DNA of 10,696 bases from Gemmatimonadota bacterium (lineage in GTDB: Bacteria > Gemmatimonadota > Gemmatimonadetes > Longimicrobiales > Longimicrobiaceae), in the NCBI GenBank assembly GCA_019240375.1, contig JAFAYN010000232.1, positions 1 through 10,696 on the forward strand, read 5' to 3'. Made by a program: the position numbers and the translations under genes. Under the pieces are notes generated by a model. It worked only from the letters and a program-made list of their open reading frames with translations, ran no database searches and was not told the DNA's origin. Within the stretch, counting starts at the first letter, position 1. The number at the start of each line of letters is the position of its first letter. Positions 1 through 6,111 of the stretch are shown piece after piece.

Positions 1-2
1 GG

Positions 3-818
3 CGCGCTCGCGGCCCCTTCGTGGCCCTGAACTGCTCCGCGCTCCCCGGTGAGCTGGCCGAGAGCGAGCTGTTCGGGCACGCGCGCGGGGCGTTCACCGG
101 GGCCGACCGCGACCGGGAGGGGTTGTTCGAGGCGGCGCACGGGGGGACGCTCTTCCTGGACGAGGTAGGCGACCTGGCCGCCCCCGCGCAGGCCAAGCTC
201 CTGCGCGCCCTGGAAGAGCGCCAGGTGACGCGCGTCGGCTCCACGAAGCCGGTCGCGGTGGACGTGCGGGTGGTCGCCGCCACCAACCGCCCGCTGGAGG
301 CCATGGCCGCGGCGGGGAGCTTCAGGGAGGACCTCCTGTACCGCCTGCGGGTGATCCACCTGCAGCTCCCGCCGCTGCGCGAGCGCCGCGACGACGTCCC
401 CGCGCTGGCCGCGCACTTCCTGGCCGAGATGGCCGCCCGCCACCGCCTCCCCGCCCGCGCGCTGGGGGAGCGCGCCCGCCGAGCCCTGCTCGCCTACGAC
501 TGGCCGGGGAACGTGCGCGAGCTGCGCAACGCCATCGAGCGGGCGGTGGTGCTCGCCGAGGGGGAAACGATCGAGCCGGAGGACCTCCCGCCGCAGGTGG
601 CCGGCGCCCCCGGCGCGCTCCGCCCGGTGGACGCCGCCCTGGCCGACCTCCCCTTCGCCGACGCCCGCGAGCGGGCGGTGGAGGGGTGGGAGCGCGCCTT
701 CCTGGAGGCGGCGCTGGAGCGGCACGGCGGCAACGTGTCCGCCACCGCCCGCGCGCTCGACCTGCACCGCCAGAGCCTGCAGAAGAAGCTCCGCCAGCTC
801 GGGATCACCCGCGAGTAG
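3..818 (+). CDS. NtrC-family sigma-54-dependent transcriptional activator, 5' truncated
   Basis: This is the C-terminal part of a bacterial enhancer-binding protein, which uses ATP to open promoters held by sigma-54 RNA polymerase. The frame is open to the window edge, so the receiver or sensor domain and Walker A lie upstream. Numbering from the Val codon at base 21, the sigma-54 contact loop GAFTGA is at residues 23-28, Walker B (TLFLDE) at about 43-48, sensor I (AATN) at about 86-89, the arginine-finger region [10 protein letters not shown] at 101-110, and the sensor II motif WPGNVREL follows. A Fis-type helix-turn-helix (core [21 protein letters not shown]) occupies the last ~40 residues. 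The GAFTGA loop is intact, so the protein should be an active sigma-54 activator. Its targets and signal cannot be told. It ends at a strong hairpin, convergent with a small HTH gene. The family call is secure. Confidence 0.95.
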   Translation, partial: RARGPFVALNCSALPGELAESELFGHARGAFTGADRDREGLFEAAHGGTLFLDEVGDLAAPAQAKLLRALEERQVTRVGSTKPVAVDVRVVAATNRPLEAMAAAGSFREDLLYRLRVIHLQLPPLRERRDDVPALAAHFLAEMAARHRLPARALGERARRALLAYDWPGNVRELRNAIERAVVLAEGETIEPEDLPPQVAGAPGALRPVDAALADLPFADARERAVEGWERAFLEAALERHGGNVSATARALDLHRQSLQKKLRQLGITRE

Positions 819-840
819 GGGGACGCCGTACCGCGTGAAA

Positions 841-872
841 ACGCCCGCCCCGGTGGCTTCCGGGGCGGGCGT
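841..872. terminator. Bidirectional intrinsic terminator between convergent genes
   Basis: A perfect inverted repeat with 13-bp arms (ACGCCCGCCCCGG at 841-853 and its complement at 860-872) surrounds a 6-nt loop. Read on the minus strand it is followed at once by TTTT, giving a classic rho-independent terminator for the small HTH gene at 904-1308. On the plus strand it lies 22 nt after the activator stop and is followed by a weaker T-containing stretch. It therefore probably serves both convergent genes. Confidence 0.85.
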
Positions 873-903
873 CGACGTCTTCCATGTAACTTCGGCGCGG
901 GCG

Positions 904-1308
904 CTACGAGGACTCCAGCTCCTCCGCGAGCTGCTCGCGCAGCCCTTCCAGCCAGGCCGGGCGCGGCGCCTGCGAGCGGGAGTACAGCGACTCCAGGAGC
1001 TGCACCTGGGTGTCCACGGCCTCGGTGCGGAGCGGGGTGGGGAGGTCGCGCAGCACCATCCCCAGCGCGATGGCGGCCACGGTGGACTCGCGGACCGGCT
1101 CCCGCGGCTGGCTCTCCTCCCGGAGGAACCAGTCCACCAGCTTGCGGCGGTTGTTCTCGTACGGGCTGGCGCCGTCCAGGAACTTCTTGAGCCCCATGGG
1201 GCTGACGCCTACGCGGTAGGCCACCTGGCGCAGCGAAGTCTCGCGCACGCGGAGCTCGGCCGTCTGCCGGATCCGCTCCGTGCTCGGGATCTCGCGGCGC
1301 CTAGGCAC
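904..1308 (-). CDS. Small helix-turn-helix DNA-binding protein, paralogue of its upstream neighbour
   Basis: This encodes about 134 residues from a GTG start at 1308, which is preceded by GGTGGGGGA, a purine-rich ribosome site placed rather close. The open frame runs on to an ATG at 1407, but that lies inside the -35 box proposed here. The N-terminal half reads as a Cro/repressor-like HTH: TSLRQVAYRVGVSPMGLKKF at about residues 24-43, followed by a helix RRKLVDWFLRE. The C-terminal half is helical and ends in a conserved APRPAWLEGLREQLAEEL segment. The minus-strand gene just upstream aligns along its whole length (IR..E.R.R.T.LR, K..FL/KLV, W.. LRE), so the two are tandem duplicates. It is probably a transcriptional regulator, but no target or ligand is visible. 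An enzyme is unlikely because no catalytic motif was seen. Confidence 0.8.
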   Translation of the reverse strand: MPRRREIPSTERIRQTAELRVRETSLRQVAYRVGVSPMGLKKFLDGASPYENNRRKLVDWFLREESQPREPVRESTVAAIALGMVLRDLPTPLRTEAVDTQVQLLESLYSRSQAPRPAWLEGLREQLAEELESS

Positions 1309-1346
1309 GGTCCCCCACCGGGAGGGCGCACGGGCCGGCGCGTAAG

Positions 1347-1364
1347 CACTGTTTACTTCCGGTT
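1347..1364 (-). promoter_or_regulatory. Conserved leader element of the first HTH paralogue
   Basis: On the plus strand this reads CACTGTTTACTTCCGGTT. An 18-nt element at 1890-1907 in the leader of the second paralogue matches it at 12 of 18 positions without gaps. It starts 14 nt downstream of the -10 box here and 15 nt downstream there. The position, just inside the transcript start, fits an operator or a shared leader element kept after duplication. Confidence 0.45.
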
Positions 1365-1369
1365 GGATT

Positions 1370-1383
1370 ACACTGGATAGTGT
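1370..1383. promoter_or_regulatory. Palindromic operator candidate overlapping the -10 box
   Basis: The 14-bp sequence ACACTGGATAGTGT is a perfect inverted repeat with 5-bp arms and a 4-bp centre. It covers nearly all of the predicted -10 hexamer of the minus-strand HTH gene, so a dimeric repressor bound here would block the promoter. The HTH protein itself is an obvious candidate, but this is inference. The site is not present in the same form at the paralogue's promoter. Confidence 0.4.
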
Positions 1384-1407
1384 AGGGCGCTCGCGCGTCC
1401 CCGGCAA
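1379..1407 (-). promoter_or_regulatory. Promoter of the HTH gene at 904-1308
   Basis: On the minus strand TTGCCG (-35, 1402-1407) and TACACT (-10, 1379-1384) are separated by exactly 17 bp. The predicted transcript starts near 1372, leaving a leader of about 64 nt before the GTG at 1308. The neighbouring paralogue has the same -35 hexamer with the same spacing, which supports the call. Confidence 0.6.
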
Positions 1408-1446
1408 GATGTCTCTTTCGTGGCGCCAGGGGGCCGCCGGATCGAG

Positions 1447-1830
1447 TCAGCCGTCGTGGGCGTCCCACGCGTCCGCCAGCTCGCGGAGCGACGGCAGCCA
1501 TTCGGGGCGGGGGGCCCGCTTCTCGTCGTGGAGCGCTTCCAGGAACTCGGCGGTGCGGCGCAGCGCGTCGGCGCGCTCGTGGGTGGGGACGTTGGCGAGC
1601 AGCTCCACCACCAGCACCGCCACGTCCGACGCGGTGGGGAGGGAGCCGTAGCGCTCGCGCCGGTCGCGGATGAACCAGCGCGTCAGCTTGGGAAGGTTCT
1701 TGTGCGGGACAGAGCGCTCGCGGACCAGCTTGTCCACCGAGCTCTTCCCGATCCCGATCTCCAGGGCGAGGTCGCGCAGCGGGGTGTCGCGGCGGCGCAC
1801 CTCCACCCACGCGCGGATCGCCTCGAGCAT
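1447..1830 (-). CDS. Small helix-turn-helix DNA-binding protein, second tandem paralogue
   Basis: This encodes 127 residues from the ATG at 1830. An in-frame GTG at 1872, right after GGGAGAG, is an alternative that adds 14 residues; its spacing is short, so the start is uncertain. The open frame extends further, to 2055, but that crosses the promoter. The HTH segment is TPLRDLALEIGIGKSSVDKL at residues 16-35, followed by KLTRWFIRDRRERYG. The C-terminal half is helical and carries RAPRPEWLPSLRELADAW at about 105-122, clearly matching the end of the downstream paralogue. It probably encodes a regulator with a similar fold but changed recognition helix (GKSSVDKL against SPMGLKKF), so the two proteins may bind different DNA. 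Its stop lies 40 bases upstream of the -35 box of the next gene, so each copy is a separate transcription unit. No effector is recognisable. Confidence 0.78.
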   Translation of the reverse strand: MLEAIRAWVEVRRRDTPLRDLALEIGIGKSSVDKLVRERSVPHKNLPKLTRWFIRDRRERYGSLPTASDVAVLVVELLANVPTHERADALRRTAEFLEALHDEKRAPRPEWLPSLRELADAWDAHDG

Positions 1831-1889
1831 GGACCGTCGGTCCAGCCCGGGATCCGGCGCGGCCGGGCGCACCTCTCCCGGCGTCAGGC

Positions 1890-1907
1890 CACTTTGTCCA
1901 CTCGGTT
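1890..1907 (-). promoter_or_regulatory. Conserved leader element of the second HTH paralogue
   Basis: On the plus strand this reads CACTTTGTCCACTCGGTT. It matches the element at 1347-1364 at 12 of 18 positions and sits almost the same distance (15 nt) from its -10 box. Flanking bases on the -10 side also partly match. It is either a shared operator or a remnant of duplication. Confidence 0.42.
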
Positions 1908-1922
1908 CGGGGTTCACCGTTG

Positions 1923-1951
1923 ACAGTAGGGCGGGGAAGGGGCACCGGCAA
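1923..1951 (-). promoter_or_regulatory. Promoter of the HTH gene at 1447-1830
   Basis: On the minus strand TTGCCG (-35, 1946-1951) and TACTGT (-10, 1923-1928) are 17 bp apart, the same layout as the promoter of the downstream paralogue. The predicted leader is about 86 nt to the ATG at 1830. The divergent peptidase promoter begins about 30 bp away on the other strand. Confidence 0.58.
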
Positions 1952-1982
1952 GGGAGCCGCCGCCGGACGCGGCGCCGCGGCG

Positions 1983-2010
1983 TTGCCGCCGGACGGAATC
2001 GCGCTACTTT
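1983..2010 (+). promoter_or_regulatory. Promoter of the M14 peptidase gene
   Basis: TTGCCG (1983-1988) and TACTTT (2005-2010) are 16 bp apart. The transcript would start near 2017, about 53 nt before the ATG at 2070. The hexamers match those of the two divergent HTH promoters, which suggests the same housekeeping sigma factor. Confidence 0.5.
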
Positions 2011-2069
2011 CCCCCGGGCGCCGGCCCGCCGCGGCCGCGTCTCCACACCCGACACCGCCGGAGCCCCCG

Positions 2070-3674
2070 ATGCCCCGATCCCGCACCCTGCTCGCCCTGG
2101 CCGCGCTGCTGGCCGCCCACGCTCCCGCCGCGCGGGCGCAGGAGGTGGCCGCGCTCCGCACCCGCGCCGAGCGCACCGACTACCGGGAAACCAGCCGCTA
2201 CGACGAGGTGGTGGCCTTCATGCAGGCCGTCGCGAAGGCCGACCCGCAGATGATGCACCTCACCACCTTCGGCTACACCTTCGAGGGGCGCCCCCTCCCG
2301 CTGATGGTGTGGGGGCGCGTCCGCGACGCCACTCCGGAGGCGGTGCGCGCCACCGGGCTGACCCGCGTGTACGTGCAGGGGAACATCCACGCCGGGGAGG
2401 TGGAGGGGAAGGAGGCGATGCTGGAGCTGCTCCGCGCCCTGGTCCGGGGCGAGCACCGGGAGTGGGCCGACTCGCTGGTGCTGCTGATCGCCCCCATCTA
2501 CAACGCCGACGGCAACGAGCGGGTCAACCTCGTCAACCGTCCGCACCAGCTGGGGCCGATCGGGGGGATGGGGCAGCGCCCCAACGCGCAGGGGTACGAC
2601 CTGAACCGGGACCACGTGAAGATGGACACCCCGGAGGCGCACTCCTTCGCCGACCTCCTCAACCGGTACGACCCGCACGTGGGGGTGGACCTGCACACCA
2701 CCAACGGGAGCTTCCACGCCTACCAGCTCACCTACTCGCCGCCGCTGCACCCCAACACCCCCGCGGCGATCACCGAACGGCTGCGCGGCGACTGGCTCCC
2801 CGCCGTCACCCGTAACATCCGCCAGCGCGACGGATGGGACTTCTACTACTACGGGAACACCCCCAGCGCCGACGAGGGGAACGAGGGTGCCCTGCGCGGC
2901 TGGTACACCTTCGACCACCGCCCGCGCTTCAACAACAACTACGTGGGGCTGCGCAACCGCTTCGCCATCCTGAGCGAGGCGTACGCCTACCTCCCCTTCC
3001 GCGACCGGATCGCGGTGACGCGCCGCTTCGTGGAGGAGATCCTGGACTACGCCCGCCGCAACGCCGGCCCCATCCGCCGCGCCACCGAGGAGGCCGATCG
3101 CGCCTCGGTGGTGGGACAGCCGCTGGCGCTGCGGGCGCAGTTCCAGCGCTCGGCGCAGCCGGTCACCATCCTGATGGGCGAGGTGGCGGAGGAGGCCAAT
3201 CCGTACAGCGGCCAGCCGATGTGGCGCCGGCTGGACGTGCGGCATCCGGAGCAGATGCCGGAGTTCGGGACCTTCGCCGCCACCGAGACGGAGCGCGCCC
3301 CCCGCGCCTACCTCGTCCCCGCCTCGCTCGGCGCGGTGGCGGAAAAGCTGCGGGCGCACGGGGTCCGCTTCCACCCGCTGGCGCAGCCGACGCGGATGCG
3401 GGTGGAGGAGTTCCGCATCGACTCCACCCACGTGGCCGAGCGCGCCTTCCAGAACCACCGTGAGCGGACGCTCTTCGGCGCGTACGCCGCCACCGAGCGC
3501 GAGGTACCCGCTGGGACGCTGGTGGTCCCGGTGGACCAGCCGCTGGGGCGCCTGGTGTTCACCCTGCTGGAGCCGCGCTCCGACGACGGCTTCGCCGACT
3601 GGAACGTGCTGGACGAAGTCCTCAAGGACGCGAAGGCGTACCCGGTCCTGCGCACCTTCGACGCGGTGCGGTAG
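2070..3674 (+). CDS. Secreted M14-family zinc carboxypeptidase
   Basis: This is a 534-residue exported metallopeptidase of the carboxypeptidase A (M14) family. The ATG at 2070 is preceded by GGAG with 7-nt spacing and opens a clear signal peptide: Arg residues, a Leu/Ala-rich core, then ARA before Gln24. Zinc ligands are visible as His107 and Glu110 in NIHAGEVEGKE and His209 in VDLHTTNGS. Substrate-binding Asn179-Arg180 lie in GYDLNRDHVK, and the catalytic Glu is Glu303 in AILSEAYAYLPF. All key residues are present, so it should be active in the periplasm or outside the cell, releasing C-terminal residues or trimming peptides. A further ~200 residues follow the catalytic domain; their role is unclear and I see no known binding-module motif there. 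The frame is also open upstream to 1920, but only the ATG at 2070 gives a signal peptide. The ATL gene follows after 4 nt, so the two are cotranscribed. Confidence 0.92.
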   Translation: MPRSRTLLALAALLAAHAPAARAQEVAALRTRAERTDYRETSRYDEVVAFMQAVAKADPQMMHLTTFGYTFEGRPLPLMVWGRVRDATPEAVRATGLTRVYVQGNIHAGEVEGKEAMLELLRALVRGEHREWADSLVLLIAPIYNADGNERVNLVNRPHQLGPIGGMGQRPNAQGYDLNRDHVKMDTPEAHSFADLLNRYDPHVGVDLHTTNGSFHAYQLTYSPPLHPNTPAAITERLRGDWLPAVTRNIRQRDGWDFYYYGNTPSADEGNEGALRGWYTFDHRPRFNNNYVGLRNRFAILSEAYAYLPFRDRIAVTRRFVEEILDYARRNAGPIRRATEEADRASVVGQPLALRAQFQRSAQPVTILMGEVAEEANPYSGQPMWRRLDVRHPEQMPEFGTFAATETERAPRAYLVPASLGAVAEKLRAHGVRFHPLAQPTRMRVEEFRIDSTHVAERAFQNHRERTLFGAYAATEREVPAGTLVVPVDQPLGRLVFTLLEPRSDDGFADWNVLDEVLKDAKAYPVLRTFDAVR

Positions 3675-3678
3675 CACG

Positions 3679-4002
3679 GTGGTCGACCGCGCCGGCACGT
3701 ACGAGCGGATCTGGGCGGTGGTCCGCCGGATCCCGCGGGGGAGGGTGGCCACTTACGGGCAGGTGGCCGCCCTCGCCGGGTTCCCCACGCAGCCGCGCCT
3801 GGCCGGGTACGCGCTTCACGCCCTTCCCGAGGGGAGCACCGTCCCCTGGCAACGAGTGGTCAACGCGCAGGGGCGGATCAGCACCGGGCGCGGCCAGCCG
3901 GGCGGGGAGCTCCCGCAGCGCTTCCGGCTGGAGGAGGAGGGGGTGGAGTTCGACGGGCGGGGGCGGATCTCCCTGGAGCGGTTCGGGTGGAAGCCGGAGT
4001 GA
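3679..4002 (+). CDS. Alkyltransferase-like protein (ATL), MGMT-fold DNA-damage sensor
   Basis: This 107-residue protein has the DNA-binding domain of O6-alkylguanine-DNA alkyltransferases but no reactive Cys. The usual PCHRV motif is replaced by PWQRVVNAQG, with Trp57 at the Cys position, which defines the ATL subfamily. Tyr26 in VATYGQVAALAG (the HTH, phosphate-rotating Tyr) and Arg40 in QPRLAGYALH (the finger that replaces the flipped base) are present. These match Tyr25, Arg39 and Trp56 of fission yeast Atl1 with an offset of one. Known ATLs bind O6-alkylguanine without repairing it and hand the lesion to nucleotide excision repair (UvrA in bacteria). The GTG start at 3679 gives the expected length and follows the peptidase stop by 4 nt, so translation is probably coupled. 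A functional link to the peptidase is not obvious. Confidence 0.92.
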   Translation: MVDRAGTYERIWAVVRRIPRGRVATYGQVAALAGFPTQPRLAGYALHALPEGSTVPWQRVVNAQGRISTGRGQPGGELPQRFRLEEEGVEFDGRGRISLERFGWKPE

Positions 4003-4036
4003 TCTCACAGATGGGCGATCCTCCGAGATAAAATAC

Positions 4037-4065
4037 TTGACACGTCATCTAATGACTGTTAACGT
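4037..4065 (+). promoter_or_regulatory. marR promoter, probably giving a leaderless mRNA
   Basis: A consensus -35 TTGACA (4037-4042) is followed after 17 bp by TAACGT (4060-4065). The -10 box ends only 6 nt before the ATG at 4072, so transcription should start at or within a base or two of the start codon. No Shine-Dalgarno sequence is present. The TANNNT-to-ATG spacing is that of leaderless genes. The stretch is strikingly AT-rich for this window. Confidence 0.6.
4044..4056. promoter_or_regulatory. MarR operator candidate O1 (autoregulation)
   Basis: GTCAT-CTA-ATGAC is a perfect inverted repeat with 5-bp arms, lying in the spacer between the -35 and -10 of the marR promoter. The flanks extend the symmetry loosely (TTGACA on the left, TGTTAA on the right). 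Its core GTCAW-N3-WTGAC recurs in the longer palindrome before doxX. This fits self-repression by the MarR protein encoded 16 nt downstream. Confidence 0.6.
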
Positions 4066-4071
4066 ATATCC

Positions 4072-4548
4072 ATGGAAAGCGAGACGAGTGCGCTGCAGCG
4101 CGAGATCCGGCAGAACCGCCCCTTCCGCTCCCCGGGGCAGGAGGCGTCGCTCGCCATCCTCCACACCGCGGACGTGGTGCGGCGGCGGAGCGCGGCGACG
4201 ATCGAGCGGTACGGGGTGACGCTGCAGCAGTACAACGTGCTGCGCATCCTGCGCGGGGCGGGGGCGCCGATCCCCACGCTGGAGATCGGCGAGCGGATGA
4301 TCGAGCAGACGCCGGGGATCACCCGGCTCCTGGACCGGATCGAGAGCAAGGGGCTGGTGACGCGCCGACGCTGCCCCGATGACCGCAGGCAGGTGCTCTG
4401 CTCCATCACTCCCGCGGGGCTGGAGCTGCTGGGCCGGATCGACGAGGTGGTGGACGAGAGCGACCAGGACCTGGTCGGGATGCTGCGGCCCGAGGAGCAG
4501 AAGGAGCTGATCCGGCTGCTCGCCGCCGTCCGCGCAGGGAACGAGTGA
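4072..4548 (+). CDS. MarR-family transcriptional regulator
   Basis: This is a 158-residue winged-helix regulator of normal MarR length. The winged helix runs from about residue 50 (GVTLQQYNVLRILRGAG) through the recognition helix (EQTPGITRLLDRIESKGLVTR, about 78-98) and the wing (RRRCPDDRRQVLCSITPAG, about 98-116). Long terminal helices at both ends form the dimer. Two cysteines, Cys101 and Cys110, sit in the wing, an unusual place; they could sense electrophiles, but this is speculation. The ATG at 4072 lacks a Shine-Dalgarno sequence and is 6 nt after a -10 box, so translation is likely leaderless. It precedes a doxX-VOC pair, with matching palindromes in its own promoter and before doxX. 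By analogy with MhqR, YodB and CatR it probably represses a quinone/catechol detoxification operon until an electrophile is bound. Confidence 0.92.
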   Translation: MESETSALQREIRQNRPFRSPGQEASLAILHTADVVRRRSAATIERYGVTLQQYNVLRILRGAGAPIPTLEIGERMIEQTPGITRLLDRIESKGLVTRRRCPDDRRQVLCSITPAGLELLGRIDEVVDESDQDLVGMLRPEEQKELIRLLAAVRAGNE

Positions 4549-4567
4549 GTTTTTTTGCGGAATTACT

Positions 4568-4592
4568 TGTCTGGTCAACGATTGACCGGACA
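4568..4592. promoter_or_regulatory. MarR operator candidate O2, upstream of doxX
   Basis: The arms TGTCTGGTCAA (4568-4578) and TTGACCGGACA (4582-4592) are complementary at 10 of 11 positions around the 3-bp centre CGA, a 25-bp palindrome. The core GTCAA-CGA-TTGAC has the same pattern as O1 in the marR promoter. It lies 38 nt before the doxX ATG, between the marR stop and the doxX ribosome site. I could not place a convincing -35/-10 pair here, so doxX may have a weak promoter of its own or may read through from marR. Confidence 0.7.
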
Positions 4593-4630
4593 TCCACGGG
4601 GCCGGGGGCCCGCGAACAGGGAGAGGACTC

Positions 4631-5152
4631 ATGAGCCAGGCGACCATCGACGGAACGAGCCGCGGAGCGGCCCGGGTGGAGAGCAGCGGAGCGCGCCGGT
4701 CCACGGCGCCGGCCATCCTCCGCACCGGAGACAGCATCGTCCCCTTCATACTGCGCCTGGCGCTGGCGGTGGTGATCTTCCCGCACGGCGCGCAGAAGGT
4801 GCTGGGGTGGTTCGGCGGGTACGGGATCGCGGGGACGCTGGGCTTCTTCGGGTCGATGGGGATCCCGCTGGCGTTCGGAGTGCTGGCACTCGCCGCGGAG
4901 TTCCTGGGGCCCATCGGCCTGCTGACGGGGCTGCTCGGCCGGGTGGCGGCGTTCGGGATCGCGTGCGTGATGGTGGTCGCCATCGCCACGGCCCACCTCG
5001 CCAACGGCTTCTTCATGAACTGGAGCGGGCAGCAGGCAGGGGAAGGGTTCGAGTACCACCTGCTGGTCATCGCCATGTCGCTCGCCATCATGGTGGCCGG
5101 GAGCGGGCGGTGGTCGGTGGACCGCCTGCTCACCCGCCGCGGCGAGCGCTGA
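4631..5152 (+). CDS. DoxX-family integral membrane protein
   Basis: This is a 173-residue membrane protein of the DoxX family (the CatD and MhqP proteins of Bacillus are members). About 33 polar residues precede four membrane helices at roughly 34-51, 77-97, 103-124 and 141-158. Family hallmarks are FPHGAQKVLGWFGGYG at 50-65 and GFFMNW....GEGFEYHLL at 126-145. The ATG at 4631 follows GGGAGAGGA with good spacing. The role of DoxX proteins is only partly known: they are often linked to thiol or quinone redox stress and may pass electrons at the membrane. Here the gene sits between a MarR regulator and an extradiol dioxygenase-like VOC gene, the same company kept by catD and mhqP. That supports a part in quinone or catechol detoxification. 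The long polar N-terminus is not typical of short DoxX proteins. Confidence 0.9.
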   Translation: MSQATIDGTSRGAARVESSGARRSTAPAILRTGDSIVPFILRLALAVVIFPHGAQKVLGWFGGYGIAGTLGFFGSMGIPLAFGVLALAAEFLGPIGLLTGLLGRVAAFGIACVMVVAIATAHLANGFFMNWSGQQAGEGFEYHLLVIAMSLAIMVAGSGRWSVDRLLTRRGER

Positions 5153-5190
5153 ACGGAGCTGGAAACAGGCTGAACTCAGGAGGGAACATC

Positions 5191-6093
5191 ATGCGTGACA
5201 CGGTGCCGACGGAAAACGAGACGGGGGCGGACGCGTTCCGCCTCCCCGACGACGCCCACGTGGGGAGGGTGCGGCTCCGGGTCGCGGAGCTGGAGCGCTC
5301 GCTCCGGCTGTACCGCGACGTGCTGGGGCTGGTGCCGGTGCGCGAGGAAGGCTCCGTGCTGGCGCTCGGGACCCCGGACGGCGTGGGCGCCGACGCGCGG
5401 GAGGGCGAGGGGGCCGGGCGGGAGCTGGTGATCCTGGAGGAGGTTCCCGGGATTGTGCGCCGCTCCCCGCGCCCGACCACCACGGGGCTGTACCACGTGG
5501 CGCTGCGGGTCCCCTCGCGGCGGGCGCTGGCCCGGACGGTGGCGCAGCTCGCGGCCACCCGCTACCCGCTGCGGGGGATGTCGGACCACGCGGTGAGCGA
5601 GTCGCTGTACCTGGACGACCCGGACGGGAACGGGCTGGAAATCTACGCCGACCGGCCGCGCGCCGTCTGGCCCTTTCGCGGCGGCGAGGTGCAGATGACG
5701 GTGGACCCGCTCGACTTCGACGGGCTGCTGGCGGAGCTGGGCGAGGACGCGGGCCCCTGGCTGGGGCTCCCGTCGGGGAGCGACGTGGGGCACGTGCACT
5801 TCACCGTATCGGACCTGGCGGCGGCGGAGGCGTTCTACGCGGGGCGGCTGGGCTTCGGGGTGATGGCGCGGATCCCCTCGCTAACCGCCGTGTCGGCCGG
5901 GGGGTACCACCACCACCTGAACCTGAACACCTGGGCGGGGCACGGCGCGCCGCGGGAGCCGGACGGGGTGGCGGGGCTGGCGGAGTGGGAGCTGGTGGTT
6001 CCCGGCGCGGCAGCGCGCGAGCGGCTGCGGGAGCGCCTGGGCGGCTCCCGGGCCGAGGACCCGGACGGGATCCGGGTGTCGCTGGTGGGGTGA
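5191..6093 (+). CDS. Two-domain VOC-superfamily protein, CatE-like extradiol dioxygenase/glyoxalase
   Basis: This 300-residue protein of the vicinal-oxygen-chelate fold is probably a ring-cleaving dioxygenase of the CatE/COG2514 type. The ATG at 5191 has an excellent ribosome site (AGGAGGG, about 7 nt spacing) and lies 38 nt after doxX. The first half holds HVGRVRLRVAELERSLRLYR (23-42), LYHVALRVPSR (100-110, His102), SDHAVSESLYLDDPDGNGLE (131-150, His133 and Glu150) and then IYADRP. The second half holds GHVHFTVSDL (200-209), GGYHHHLNLNTW (237-248) and WELVVPG. His102, His133 and Glu150 could form a two-His, one-carboxylate Fe/Mn site; the C-terminal half has many His but its last strand (DPDGIRVSLVG) lacks the usual Glu. 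The substrate may be a catechol or hydroquinone, or a glutathione-type adduct; the sequence does not decide. With doxX it forms a MarR-controlled unit. Confidence 0.88.
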   Translation: MRDTVPTENETGADAFRLPDDAHVGRVRLRVAELERSLRLYRDVLGLVPVREEGSVLALGTPDGVGADAREGEGAGRELVILEEVPGIVRRSPRPTTTGLYHVALRVPSRRALARTVAQLAATRYPLRGMSDHAVSESLYLDDPDGNGLEIYADRPRAVWPFRGGEVQMTVDPLDFDGLLAELGEDAGPWLGLPSGSDVGHVHFTVSDLAAAEAFYAGRLGFGVMARIPSLTAVSAGGYHHHLNLNTWAGHGAPREPDGVAGLAEWELVVPGAAARERLRERLGGSRAEDPDGIRVSLVG

Positions 6094-6111
6094 GGACGGG
6101 GTGGGGGAGGT

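Noticed and set aside
835..1380. 181-codon plus-strand ORF
   Set aside because: It is antisense to the HTH gene and starts before the terminator hairpin. It has no domain, while the minus-strand frame has a clear HTH and a full-length paralogue.
2004..3752. 582-codon minus-strand ORF
   Set aside because: It lies opposite the M14 peptidase, whose zinc ligands and signal peptide are intact. Its Val/Gly/His/Arg-rich composition is typical of antisense frames in GC-rich genes.
4549..4560. T7 run after the marR stop as an intrinsic terminator
   Set aside because: No GC-rich stem precedes the T run in the end of marR that I could find, so it was not called.
4045..5133. 362-codon minus-strand ORF across marR and doxX
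   Set aside because: It is antisense to two well-supported genes, and the translation is low-complexity Pro/Arg/Ser with no motif.
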